Program-made: the position numbers and the translations under genes
Source of the DNA: Lagopus muta
Taxonomy: Eukaryota; Chordata; Aves; Galliformes; Phasianidae
Assembly (NCBI RefSeq): GCF_023343835.1
Contig: NC_064435.1
Coordinates: 79,804,134 to 79,868,133, forward strand
Reading direction: 5' to 3'
DNA length: 64,000 bases
Shown: in pieces, positions 26,901-39,320 of the stretch
Layout of the letters: each line of letters starts with the position of its first letter
Numbering within the stretch: position 1 is the first letter of the stretch
Notes under the pieces: generated by a model
What the model saw: only the letters and a program-made list of their open reading frames with translations
What the model was told of the DNA's origin: nothing
Databases searched by the model: none

Positions 26901-28566
26901 TAATGCTTTTCCCAACTAAGAGGCAATTTTGTGATGTAGTATGGTCAAGATGATATGGGTGCTATAAAGCAGCTATTGATAGGAATCTAGAACACATAAT
27001 TTAGTGACTCTTAATAGTCTTCCCAAAGCAATGATTAAGGTCAGTGCACAGGGTAGCTGAGGGTAGATGTCTCACTGTGTGCACAGTGCTGTCCCAGACC
27101 TCCTGTTCCATGCCGTGGCATGCAGGCTGATTTGGGTTTGATGCTGCAGAGGCAGGAGGTGTTCGAGGAGTCCCCTGAGGATGGTCCTTGGAAAAGACTT
27201 GAGCAGTTCAGCTGGACTGTGTGCCTGGAAGGAAGCAGCATGATATTTCTCCTTCCTTTCTCAAAGGGTGTAGCCCATGCACTCTTGTGAGCACCAGAAA
27301 TGCAGCTCTGCCCTGTCCTGATATCAGCTGTGCTAAAGGTTTTCTCCCAGTCCCTCACTCCTACTGGGTGAGGAGAGGCAGGCTTTAGCCCTGTATGACA
27401 AGGCTTAGTGTTTCACCTCAGACATTTCTATACTACCTAAAAAAGTCTATTTAAAATGTCACACATTTCTTAGGGCCTTGGCATGCTGTTTTCCAGCCTG
27501 TGCAAGTTCTCTTCAGAAGCAGAACATTCAGATCTTCTCCATAGCTCTAATTTGGATGAGGTTAAGACATAAACAGCAAAGACTAAAATTAACCATGCTT
27601 GTTGCTGTCGTTAGTTATCACTTATTACAGTGACCTTGTTAAGTTCTGAGGCACGTTCATGATCAGTGCTGTCCAATAATGAGTAGCAACTCAGTCCAAT
27701 TTCTAAGTAGCAGCAAATCAAGGAGAATAAATAACAATTTAAATCACTTTCTGGCAGAGTAGAAGCTAACTATTATGAGAGTGTATTGTGTGTGCCATTG
27801 GTATTTGTAAAGTATGGTCTTATTCTCTAGTGTGGTTGTGAGAGAGAGCTGTGATAGGTAGGGACAATTTCCTTTCAGTTTTTTTATTGGCAGAGTGATC
27901 TGCTAAGATCTATTACCACACTTTGGTGCCGTTAAGGTCATTAAAATAATTAAGGTTGATAGATCATTTTTGGTCTTTTTTTAACATGCATTATCTCAGT
28001 ATGTATGTATAAATAAATATGTGAACATATACGTATACAGACCAAAAAGAAAAACAGTTTTTATAAAATCATGATATGACAATTTTTGCTATTTGTGGCA
28101 TTCTATACAGTCACAGAGAAGAATCCTTATAAGAGCACTTGTAAGTTTTTTAGTATTTTGAGTTCCACACTGATCAGGAAAAGTCAGGAATAAAATAAGG
28201 TGGGGGATCATAATGGTAGCTTCATGAAAAATCTGAAGATGTACCTCAGAAAAGTGTTCACTTTTTGCTATTGGCTGAAAAGCAACAGCTACTTAAAACT
28301 GAAACTCCTTTGAGTCAGAGGTCCAAAAAATATCAGTGACTTGTTTCCTAAGTAAGGGTACAAGTAGGAGGGGACCTTGTAGGAAGGAACTGAATTAAAA
28401 TCCACCTTAAAAATCAAATGGATAATAACAGAGAGCCTAAAAGGAATGAGAATAAAGACTAATCAGACAAGAAAGCAGCAGTCTGGAGGTCAAAGGGCAG
28501 AAATAAAGTAAGAATTGCCAAAAGCCAAGCTGTGCTAGACCTTAAAAAGGAAATAAAACTAATACC
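23976..28566. other. Intergenic, no gene recognised
   Basis: This is unique sequence. A slightly CpG-richer patch occurs near 25,160-25,235. Minus-strand open frames at 25,258-25,770 (170 codons) and 27,041-27,358 (105 codons) have no recognisable domains and no exon context. Confidence 0.5.
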
Positions 28567-28608
28567 AAAAAAAAAAGAAGAAGAAAAAAAAAAAAAAGAA
28601 AAAAAAAT
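28567..28608. repeat. A-rich purine tract
   Basis: A nearly pure A run interrupted by single G residues (AAG/AAAAG units). Confidence 0.9.
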
Positions 28609-29089
28609 CAGCTATCTAAATAGGAATTGAACACAAAAGAAAAAAAGGAACTGCCATGCAGTAGTTTGGGTTGGAGATTAATTATTATTTTTCCTAAGTC
28701 TGACATACTATGCCTTTTTTTCTTTATTCACAAAGTCATTGATAATGGAGAGAGAGGTGATATGGCTAGAGGGAATCACTCCTATGGTGACAGAAGCAGA
28801 ACTCACATACACTACATCAAGCTTGTATTGAAGGGAGCAGGTTAATCTCCACCTCAGAAATACTGAGGAAGCAGCACATGAAATCACCAAAACGCCCCTC
28901 CTGGACACTTGAGACAGAGAAGATGACTGAAGAACAGAAAACATCCATCTCTCAAAATGGGATAAAAAGTGAGAAGGCGCTGTGGATATTTAGAGGTCAT
29001 TTACTTTGCAACAACCTGCAAGTCTGTAAAACAAATGTTGCAGGAAAGAATAAAGATAAGCAGAAAAATGGAAAATGTCGTTTTCAGAC

Positions 29090-29800
29090 TGGTTTGGTCA
29101 TAGTCTGATCATGCCAGACTAATGTAATATCTTTCTCTAACACGACTGTTTTCTCTAGACAAAGGAAATACAGTGTTCCCAATTTCAGTAAAACAGTTGG
29201 TTTGGTGCCATGTGAGAAAGTGTCTGCTTAGCTAAGGAAAAGGAGGATTAGTAGAAAAACTGTAAGATGGGTAGAAAACTGGTTAAAGCAGAGATGACAG
29301 CAGACTGTGTCGAGAGAGGAAGTATTGAGCTGGAGACAGGCTATTAATGGAGTTCGTCAAGGGCTGGTTTTGGCTCAAAAAGTAGGAGTGGGCTTATGAA
29401 ATGTGTTGATGACACAAAGTTGGAAGGCCCTGACAATTCAGAGGAGGACTAGAATACCATGCAGAGAGAATTGGATGACCCTGAGGACAGAAGTAATGGA
29501 AATGGAATGAAAGCGAATAGCACAAAGTGCAAAATCCAGCCCTTCAGAATGAGTAACAAGAATTTCTGTTTGAGAAACACATCTGGAAACAATGGAGGAG
29601 AAGATGGTATACCCGACTGTACCAGTTAATTGCAGAATGACTGTGATCTCCAGGCTGGATGTGATCATGATCTAGGGATGCAATAAGTGAAATGTTTCTG
29701 TGACACGTATAAGGCAATTCAAGGCTTCATCTGTAGTGCAGTATACGGTTCCAATGAGCTGTGTGCAAAGAAGAGGTATTTAAGATGACACACAGTTGCA
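29090..29800 (+). repeat. Ancient CR1 LINE fragment, reverse-transcriptase region
   Basis: The order of several diverged blocks follows CR1 ORF2. 'catgccagactaatgtaata' (29,111-29,130) precedes the region for the catalytic domain. 'ggttaaagcagagatgacag' and 'aatggagttcgtcaagggct' match the segment before the polymerase FADD box. 'tgttgatgacacaaagttgg' (29,404-29,423) corresponds to the FADDTKL motif, read here as VDDTKL. 'agcacaaagtgcaaaatcca' matches the following region. The frame is destroyed by many changes. It is very old compared with the CR1 at 45 kb. The ends are approximate. Confidence 0.65.
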
Positions 29801-30149
29801 AAATGGACAAGGAGATAGAGAACTGACTTCAAAAGGATTGTAGACACAGAAAATGCAGTGTCAATTCTCTGAGTGACCCAGTATGAGAAACGAAAGCTTG
29901 CAGTTACATCAAAAGGCAGATGGAATAGCTAGACTGAATAGCAAAGCAAAATGCAGCTTTGTTTCTCCCAGGGCTCCAGCTAGCGGTGGCATGGTGTGGC
30001 TCTGCTCTCTAGAGGCCACACAGCCCAAATGAAGTTAATTCATTAACCTCAGTAACTGATGTACTAGAAGCAGTTATGTTGCTTCTTTGCATACATCGGT
30101 TAGTACAGGCTGAAGCAATTTTCTACAAGAGACTGTGGGAATGATATGG

Positions 30150-30350
30150 ATATAACATCCATGAATTCCGGCTGGAAATCAGATTTCTAGCAGTCTACAC
30201 AGTCAAATATTGGAATAACAGGAAAACACCCTTCCCAGGCATTTAGGCTGCTTAAATGAGCTGGAGGGATGGCAAAAAGCGAATGTATGATATCATAGCA
30301 AAGGACTGGACTAAGTCACCTGGAGGCTTCTCAGTCCTAATGCCTATCAA
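30150..30350 (+). repeat. Ancient CR1 3' end, likely same element
   Basis: 'agtcaaatattggaataaca' and 'ggactggactaagtcacctg' followed by 'gaggcttctcagtcctaatg' resemble the end of old CR1 copies (cactggaacagg..., then ggactagatgacctcnnaggtcccttccagtcctaat). It lies in the same orientation about 350 bases after the polymerase region. The two are therefore probably one element with an interruption. Confidence 0.5.
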
Positions 30351-33300
30351 AAAAATTTAACATCAACTTTGATGCCAGCAAAGCTACTCTTCTGTTGTTT
30401 TCACAATTTTGTAAGATTTGTTATCCTGCTCCTTTATATACCTTATTTCCTGAGTGACTAAACATCTGAGTAAGTGACAAATAACAGCACTAACAGATGA
30501 ACAAGCTCAAGCGTGAAATAAAGGGAGCAAAAAATTATGGAGAGAAGCATTTAGCTTTTACTCAGATAAGTGTAATAGATCCAAAGAACAAACAGTAAAC
30601 CCAGGCTGACCTCACATAATTCATTGGAAATTCTTTCAGAGAGTTCCCCTAAGACAGTCAAGGAATGAGCTACACTTGAGAGGAACCAGTTTGCCCCCGC
30701 TCCGGAGTGGTCTTTCTCCCAAGGCATCTATTGGACCTCTTTCACCATACATCCAAAATTGAGCCCAAAGCCCTATCATGCAAAGAGACAGCTCACTAGG
30801 AAACACACACACACACACCCTCCTGTTGCAGATGCCTCTCTCCTGGGTGCTTCTTGTGCCAGATGACTATGCTGTTGATAGTCCTGTCCGTCTTGACCAC
30901 CTATCTCTTGAGGGAAACTTGAACTGGCTATCTTAACCCTAACAAACCCTGAGTGCACAGGGATGCACTGTACAATAAACAGGTTTAGCATGAGACAATT
31001 CCTTCTGTTCTACTTTTTTTTAGTTCACAAGCTGCACACCTGTAGTCAGAAAGAAGTATCTAATAGTGGTTTTTCCATGTCATATTGTGTATTTGTCTAC
31101 CGGTTTATAGGAAGGCTGTCTAGCAATCTTGTTGGATGAAAGATGGCCAAGCTCTGTCCTTTGTAATTCTGAAAATGGTATCCATGTCCTGTGCTGACAC
31201 CACCATAGAACTATCCTTCAATGACTTTTCAGTAGCTATTTGGATTTCACTGTTCTATGTGGTGAGATGCTTTCCTTATACTGCACCTGCAGTGAAACCC
31301 TTAGGAGCTACTAACTGTATACACACTTTCATGCTTGGATATTTTCTCATGCTGTAACTTTATAGGTTAATTTCCAGACAGCAACACATGCTAGGAGAAT
31401 TGGCACCAACCCTCAGACTTTAGACAATAGCTGGATGTCCGAGTTTACAGTTAATTCTCTGCTCCCTATCTATTAATGAAATGGTTACTAACAGTTAAGC
31501 CATGGTTGACATCATATTGTTGATAGTGATTTCATTGCTTCATTAACTGCAGGCATCTGAGATAAATGGAACAATGCTGAGGGACTAAAAGAATATCTCC
31601 AGTCCATACTCAGGGCATGATTCTTGCTAGAGGTATCATTATTATCCAGAAGTACAAATATTTCTCTACTGAAGTTCTTACAACACATCTCCATGAGTCA
31701 GACAGTGATGTCTGTCTTGCCATTCTATGCAAAGTGAAATGACAATTCTGGAAGCTCAGTTATACAAAGAAACAAGCTGTCAGATTGGAAGCAAACTGTG
31801 CCTGGCTTTTGTGCCCTCTCTCTGATGTTATGCTTTGTCTGATATGGATCTAGGTCTCACTGCATCTGTTTGGAAAATTACATTTCAGTTAGACTAAAGA
31901 TAATACAACTGCAATAAGTCAAGAAATAGGAAAAAAATATCAAGAGCTAGGTAGAGCCTGCAAGCCTCCAGCTGACACCTTGTTCCCATTATACAGTATT
32001 TATGTGTAGCATTTATGATGGGAGACAGCATTTTGGCTTTGGGGAAAAAAAAAAAGGCTGGAAGTTGGGCCACAAAATAAATGCTTAGAGCTGATTTTCA
32101 ACTTGCCTTTTAAGATGGTGCAGATTTTATATATTATGCGCTTGTGGAGCTGTACAGTCAGGAATAGTATCACAGTATAGTATCAGTTGTAAATCACTGT
32201 GAGGTACATCGGAACAGCACATGAAATCCATTTGAAGTGTTCAGATCTTCACCAGTCAGAAATTATCAGTCCAAGCAAACACCGTACCACATTCTCAGTG
32301 TAACTTTTGTTCAAGCTGCGACTGTGTGTTCTGCTTCTTGTAATGCTGTGCTTGCAGATCTTTTTTCACCTGCATGGTTTTCTATAGAGCCTGAGGTACA
32401 GCAAGGAAAGCCATGTGCTCAACCTCTTCTCTGCCAGGCTAAATTTCTTCTGACAGATGTCCCTTTCCTTTTGGGAGAACCTGGAGTCTAACAAGAAGAA
32501 AATAAGTGGGCAGGAAAAAAAAAAGTCTTTAGCTTAGCAATTCATTGTGGATTAGTTGCATATGTAGTAAACTGAGCACTCAGTTTTAACTTTAAAATAT
32601 TTGCATATGGATGAAGTCTCACTATGAAGGGGCTTGAATATCCTTGCTGTGATGTGACTGGAGTGCTCCACTCCGCTGTCTCCTTGGCAGGGGCAGAAGT
32701 CCTGGGGCAGCTGGACTTTGTGCGGTCTTGAATTGTCTCAGAAGCACCAAAGTCAGCTCTTGTCTGTCAGATCCATAGGGCAGCACTCTGGAAAGGGAAA
32801 AGTCTTCCACCAAAAGAAATAAATATGAGCAACATCTTCTCAGTATTTATGAAGTTTATATATATACAGCATGTATAAAATTAACTGAGCAAGGAGGACT
32901 TTTGCTCCAATGACAGAAAGTGCCTCAGGCACTCCTTATACACTAACACAATCCAGATGAGGTTCAGAGCAGCCTTGAGGCTGTACTGTTACCCTTTCCA
33001 CGTCTTGTTTACAGAACCAGAACTGAGAGACTGGAGGAGGCAGTACTGTCTCCTCCCTGCTCAAATTTGAGCATATCATCTCTCCAGAATCCTCTCACTT
33101 TTGAATATTCCATTCACATGGCTCAAGGAGTGATGGGACTGACTCTATCAGTTGTCTACCAGTTCTTGAAGGCCTTTCAGAGCTCAACAATCCTCCATTC
33201 CCTGTGTGAATAACTGGCGGAGGGGAGAAGGTGGGTTAGAGGAGAGAGGTGATTTCAATTTGACAGCCAATGAATGCAAGTGTTGAGAGTATAATATATC

Positions 33301-33703
33301 AAATGTTACTGTGGATCCAGATTCTGAGCATCTTAAAGCTCAAAGGATTTTAGCCCAGGCCTTTACATCATTCAAGGTAATGTGAAAAACTGGTTTCCTA
33401 AAGGGAATTTTAATAAGGCTAATAAATATAACCAGTTTTGGAAGGTAAAAAAAAAACACTGATCTGACTCTTGTCATGGCTGAATGGCACCCACTGATGT
33501 CAAGATGCCTGGGTCAGCATGACCTTGGATAAAAGTTAAATCAGTCCAGGACTGGCCAGGACTCATCAGTGGTACACCATCCTCTGCATGGGGACTGGGT
33601 GGTTTGGAGACTGGAGTCTCAGTTTTGACTGCTAAAACAATTGAATAATTTCAGATAGTTTTAGCTGCATTTTTCTTCATGCAAGTAGCTCCATGGTACA
33701 ATG
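30351..33703. other. Intergenic, no gene recognised
   Basis: This is unique sequence with a short CA repeat at 30,803-30,818. No coding or repeat family call can be supported. Confidence 0.55.
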
Positions 33704-33985
33704 AACCATAGAACCATAGAACCATTAAGGTTGGAAAAGACCTCTAAGATCATCAAGTGCAACCATCAGCCTATCTCCACCATGCCCACTTGCCATGTCT
33801 CTCATGTGCCACTTCCACATATTCCTTGGTTGTAGGTGGACAGTTGGACTGGGTGATCTTTGAGGTCTTTTCCGACCTTAATGATTCTGTGATTCCAATG
33901 ACAGTGATTCTGCACCTCCCTGGGCTGCCTATTTGAATGCCTTACCAGTCTTTCTGAGAATAAATTCTTCCTGATAGCCATGGTT
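33704..33985 (-). repeat. CR1 LINE 3' fragment interrupted by a second CR1
   Basis: The left part (33,704-33,828) is the antisense CR1 tail: 'accattaaggttggaaaaga', 'cctctaagatcatcaagtgc', then 'ctctcatgtgcc'. The expected continuation resumes at about 33,897 with 'aatgacagtgattctgcacc' and 'tccctgggctgcct', and runs to 'aataaattcttcctgatagc'. The intervening 68 or so bases belong to another CR1 tail in the opposite orientation. Confidence 0.85.
33829..33896 (+). repeat. Inverted CR1 tail nested inside another CR1
   Basis: 'gtggacagttggactgggtg', 'atctttgaggtcttttccga' and 'ccttaatgattctgtgatt' form a sense-strand CR1 3' end of only about 68 bases. It is flanked on both sides by the antisense CR1 whose sequence it splits. 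The insertion must be younger than its host copy. Because the two tails are similar and inverted, the locus can fold into a hairpin. Confidence 0.8.
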
Positions 33986-36900
33986 TTCTGCTTGGGGTTA
34001 TAGATACTGTGATTCTTGACATATCTTTGAGATACATGTTTTTTGGAGCAAACCCAAGGCTTTTTTTCTTTACCTCTTATTGATTTCACTCATGCCATAG
34101 AAAGTCCTTAGTTTGTTAATAAGGCTCTTTAAGTGTTTATGCTTTTGTCGTAACCTGTCACAGTTTGGTTTAGTGAGTATATATTGTGGTACTACAATGT
34201 ATTTCATTGCCATGGCCCTCCTGTGAAAATGACAGAGGATTTTGTCTCTGAAGGCCATTAGCTGGTAATGTAATATGAATAAATAACATACAAACAGGCA
34301 GTTCTGCAGTTCCTCACCCTCAAAGCTGACTATTTGAGCCTTCTTTTTCTTAAATGACTCTTCTTAGCTGTTACATGGGTGGATGGACAGATGTTTGCAA
34401 TTATGTCCATATATGTGGTCCACAGGTATGCCAGAGCTGAGGAATCTGGCGCTTTGTTAAATATTTTCAAGTAACCAGCTGCCACATTTCTCCATGCAGC
34501 CAAACCACACCAAATGGAAATGTACTAAAAGAGATGGGTAAAGTGAAGTACTTTTTTAAAAACAGAAAAATGACTCATACTCATAAAATATAATTACTGT
34601 AGTAATTCTTTAAATGTACTGACCAACGACTGGGGGAAATTTCAATTGACCGTTCATCAGAGTAATTTTTGCTTCATCTACCAGCAGGCTGGAACTGGAA
34701 GGGAAGTTGAAAAGGACCCATGCATCTGTGGACGAGGGGATCACAGGCTGTGGCAGAGCTCCTCAGGTACGCTTCTCTTGGAGACATGTCATGCGCCAAG
34801 TTTGCAGTCACCTGTGAGCAGTGGCAGGCTGGGATCAAGCTTGCTTTCACTAAATACTCCTCAGCAAGTTGTGGTGCTCAACATTCAGTCGTGAGGTATT
34901 CAGAGAGACAGATCTGTTATGAAATAAGGGAAGTGGAAATTCCCAGATTTTATAAATAACTGCTAAGTATACACTGATGACATGCTTTCAGTTTTGCTGG
35001 CATTACAAGTTGCTGTGTAATTTTTTTCCATTATCTTGTGATGGTTCATAGCCCACTGAGCTATTTTTGGGAAGCTACCTAAGAAGATGTGGCACATCAG
35101 TCCTATATACTGAAATGTAACTTTGTTACTTTACACTCTACTCTGCATCATTCGCCATTGTACTGTGTGCTTTGTCTACCCTTTCTACTATAGAGAAAGT
35201 AAAAAGCAAGCATAGACAATGCAACCCGGTAGGCAAAAAAGAAAGTGGAAACAATCAATGAAAGTTGAGGTGCTTTCATGTTTCACGTGTGTGCATGCAT
35301 ATATGAGCATGCATGTACTGCCTGTGTTATGCCAGGCTCTCAAAGGAGCCCAGAGTCCAGTAGCTGTTATCCAGCCTCCAGAGAGCAGGATTTATGTCCC
35401 TGTGGTTTTGTTTGAGAAGTGCAGACAGAGGAGAGTCTGTGTATGCTGTATTTTATGCCGTGAGGAATTATAGTTGTAGAGCATTGTCAATTCAATAGAG
35501 AGTTGCTGAACAAAACTTCAGCTTGTCAGGAATTGGGTGACACATCTGTTTTCTTTCTTTTCAAAATAAGCTATTAGGAAACTGTCTTCTTTCTGCGCAC
35601 TTTAAAAAATGTGTAGAAGTTGATATCAACATGCAGCACTGGTGCATAAGACTAGACTGACAGATCCAGAAGTGGAAGGCCAGCATTTTGTATTTGGCTT
35701 CCTGAGCTTGTACTGTCAGGGGCAAGAAATACAGATATCCAGAAGACACAGCCCACAGATTTATACAGTCTGCACACCTAGCTGAAGCAGGATCCATTTA
35801 TTTAAATTATTTTTCTTTTCTTTTCTTTTTTTTAATCCAGGACTGGCTTTATTGGGCGCCCAAATTCCTGGACCCAGCTCCCTAGTTGAGCTCAATTTAT
35901 TGAACTTTCATTCCTAAGCCATGACATTTTGCGTAGGAGTCTTTGGACTATTCCCATAAATGGTGTCATTCCCAATAGCACAAGTGAGCTGTTTCAGGTG
36001 ACTCTAAAGAGTGCTTGGTGATATAAATTTGCACCACCAACACCAGTGGGAATTTTTAAAATTGACTTTAACAGCAAGAGGATTCCTCCCATTCTGACAG
36101 TGAGATTCTATCTGATTGTGAGGTATAGGTCTTTGTACTTAGACAGATCATATTATACAAATATGATATATTTAAATCTGTTAAGGGTCTAAGGAAACAA
36201 TCCAGATTTACAAAGGTTTTTTATTTAGATTATGCACTGTAAGTGTACCATAGAGGGCAATGAGTACTGAATTTTTGGTTCCTCCAAGTGATTTGACCTT
36301 CAAAACTGGTGCTTATTATGTTGTCTGGCTAGCTACCCAAAAGTCACTGTTCTCAAAGACCTAAGCCAAGCATACTTCAACAAAAAATTTAAAACTGAAA
36401 ACATTGAAATAAATAATTTTTAATGCATTGAAAACATTATAAATCTTTGGGAAGTAACCTGTATTGCCTTTAAGAAGTTCCTATCATTACATGAGACATC
36501 TGAAAGTGTTTGGGATGCAGCAATGCAAAACAAATAGTATTACTCACTTTCATTTCAATCTTGGTACGAATACAAAATCCTACACTGAATACTCCAGAAT
36601 TTGCAGAAACCACAGATGGTGAAAATAGGGCTTGAGGGAAAATGCTTTGCAATGAAACAATGACAAAATGACAAACAACACTCCCACACCACAGATCTAT
36701 AATAAAGTGATTTGATGGTGTGTGCTGATGAAGCTGACATTTTGTGGCAAAGAACAACAGCCATGTTCCACTCTTTCTGGTACTTTTTTTTTAAAGTGTA
36801 GTTGCGTGGGAAGAAGTTCCCCTTGGTTCCAGTTTTTAAGGCAGTGTAACATCAAAAACATAACAGAACCATGTAAGCACCAGTACTTTTTCAAAAGCTG

Positions 36901-38659
36901 TCTCAGAAGATAAGCATTGAGGTATTGTAAATACCCAGTAGACACACTGTGTTGCAGGAATTGCGTCTTCAGAGCCTGTACAAAATTGCGCACTCTTCAC
37001 TGCTATAGTAAGGGTAGCCTTCAGAGTTTCTCATAAAACTTTCAGAAGTTTTGTTTCATTTGGGGCTCTCTAACAAACCTACGTGTTGGTAAAATTTCCC
37101 CTGAAACATGAGATGTAAAGCCAAACAACAAATAATTGCATTTTATTTTCCTAATTTCCATCTGTATCAAGTTATTTGCATAAACTCTCAAATATACTCT
37201 GCTTTAAAATAACAAACAGAGCTGAGTAATGGAAGCCATATCAAAGAATTATCCTCTAAAATATTTCCATTTGAAACTCCTTCTGAAAGCAAAACCATTT
37301 TTATTTGTGGTCGTGTGGGCCTGGTTTTTCCACACATACCATGAATGGTGCTTGAGGTTACGTTACCACACTTATGTTACACACAAGAGAAAGATCTGGT
37401 CCACGTGCAACCTCGTGAACACCAAGAGGCCTGTGTTCCCTTCTGGGCAAACACTGGGACAACGGGATGCATATGCATGGGGTTGTATACTGCATGCCAG
37501 TGTCTTGCCTGTAAAATGAGAACCAGTTTTCTGGGTGCTAGGAGAATAAGAATCCAGTGGTGTGGGATGTGGTAAAGAGAAATTTCATACAGGTAACCGT
37601 GAGCAAATGCCACTATCAAAGTCACCCAGCATTTCAGCAGTTTCAGTTTAAGCAGGTACCAAGTTTTTCGTAACAAGTAAAGTCTCTCTTTTTTCATGGT
37701 CAGCATGGGTGAATTTTGTAGTAACTTTGTAGTAATTTTGTAGTTTTCTGGTAACACTCATCCACAGGGACTCACTTGGGTGGAAGATCCTGCTTTGGTT
37801 TCATGGATCTTGGATATCTCAAAAAGGATCTGAAGGATCTGGCATCTTACAGCAGTCGCAGAAGGTGCAGGGTTTTAGATAGCATAGCCTGCATATTGTG
37901 TTTTCACTTGCTTATTTTCTCAAATGCTTGAGAAGTGTAAGTGAAGTTGCCTTGCTGGAAGATGCTTTTCTACATCGCCAGTACCATAATAGAGGGGCAA
38001 ATCCAGTTGCTGCAATAATAAAGAAACAAAGAAGAGTGGAAGAGAATTTTAAATAGGAGATGGAAAAGAAAAAAAGAAAAAGAGGATCCCTGATGAAAGA
38101 GGTGAGCAAAAGCCCAACTATTCCAAATTGAACCAGCCAGCTCTGCACTCTAGTCACTGCCTCTGGGAGCTGCTTACCCTTTTGGCAAATATCTCCCTGG
38201 CCTGGGTCAACTGGGTGAGGAAAAACATTCACTAAGATGGCTGAGACCCCTTTGCAAAAGGAGGAAAAAAAACTCCTTCTTGGACAGCTTTTTGGAAAGC
38301 CATAAAATCAAATGCAGTTCATAACACATGCTGTGTGATCAAGCAGAGCTTCCCCTTGCTTGCCAGAACTCTGCCCAGGGACCAAGAAGTCTTTTAAAAG
38401 CTGCCTGTGGTATTCTAACATTTGCTTTCATACACACTAAAATAGATTATTCTGAGGAAACTAACCCAAAACATTTATGTGTTTTAATATATCATATTTC
38501 TGATTACTGGTAATTGCATTAGATTTCTAAGAAAATTCTGCCCCATCTCTTCAGCCCTCTTATTTATCAGTTGCTTTATTAAAAATCCTGTGGTTTTTTT
38601 GATGACCTGTTTCCTCATCAAAATCTTGGAAGTCTCAGATGATTACAGCATCCCAGCCT

Positions 38660-38810
38660 TCTCAAACAAAGCTGTCCGCCAACATAGCAATTAATTAACC
38701 TTGCTGACCAGCCATGCCCTTTTAAATGTTTCTTACATTCAAAATTACATACAAAATGAATACCTGATGATTCATTGTGCAAAGGGAAATTTGCATTATT
38801 GCCTGCTTTA
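38660..38810. promoter_or_regulatory. Candidate distal regulatory block
   Basis: A tandem homeodomain site (AATTAATTAAC, 38,689-38,699) and an exact octamer (ATTTGCAT, 38,789-38,796) are followed by a MARE-like GTCAGCA near 38,811. They lie in repeat-free AT-rich sequence. This clustering suits a conserved non-coding element, but conservation cannot be seen from one sequence. Confidence 0.25.
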
Positions 38811-39119
38811 GTCAGCAGCTTTTAAGCCTTACTGCTTTCTTTATGAGGCAAAGCAGTAAAACCAACATAAGCTTGTATCTAAATACATAAATCAATCTTG
38901 TGCCTGCCAGGTAGTTAGCAGTGATGAGGGTTTGTGGATAACTATCTGACGTCTTTCCACAAGGAACACTTCCTCTGGTAGAACATCCTGTCCAGACAGC
39001 AAATACAATGGGAAAACAAGGCCACTGTGAAAGATGCAGAGACTCAGGAAAACTCAAGTCTAATGTGTCCATGAGCAAGCGTATCTGACCTGTATTACCC
39101 CAACAAGAAAGTGTTGTGA

Positions 39120-39320
39120 TAAATGTAGCTCTGTTTCAGAGCCCACTGGCAATTATCATTCAGTCTGATATATGGTTGTTTACAATACGAGTGAACCTGC
39201 TTGTTTGGGAGACTGACCTTGGAAGACATTCCACCATGACAACCAGAGGAGGAGATTTAGGGGGTCATTAAAGCCTTTTACACCTTAGCCAGTTTAACAA
39301 ATGAGCCCCCGCAGATGCTC
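39120..39320. promoter_or_regulatory. Candidate distal regulatory block with forkhead site
   Basis: A perfect forkhead core TTGTTTAC lies at 39,176-39,183, with a CAATTATC homeodomain-like site shortly upstream (39,150-39,157). The sequence is free of repeats. Regulatory function is inferred only. Confidence 0.2.

Noticed and set aside
30803-30818. CA repeat considered as part of a larger satellite
   Set aside because: Only about eight dinucleotide units, with no higher-order repeat around it.
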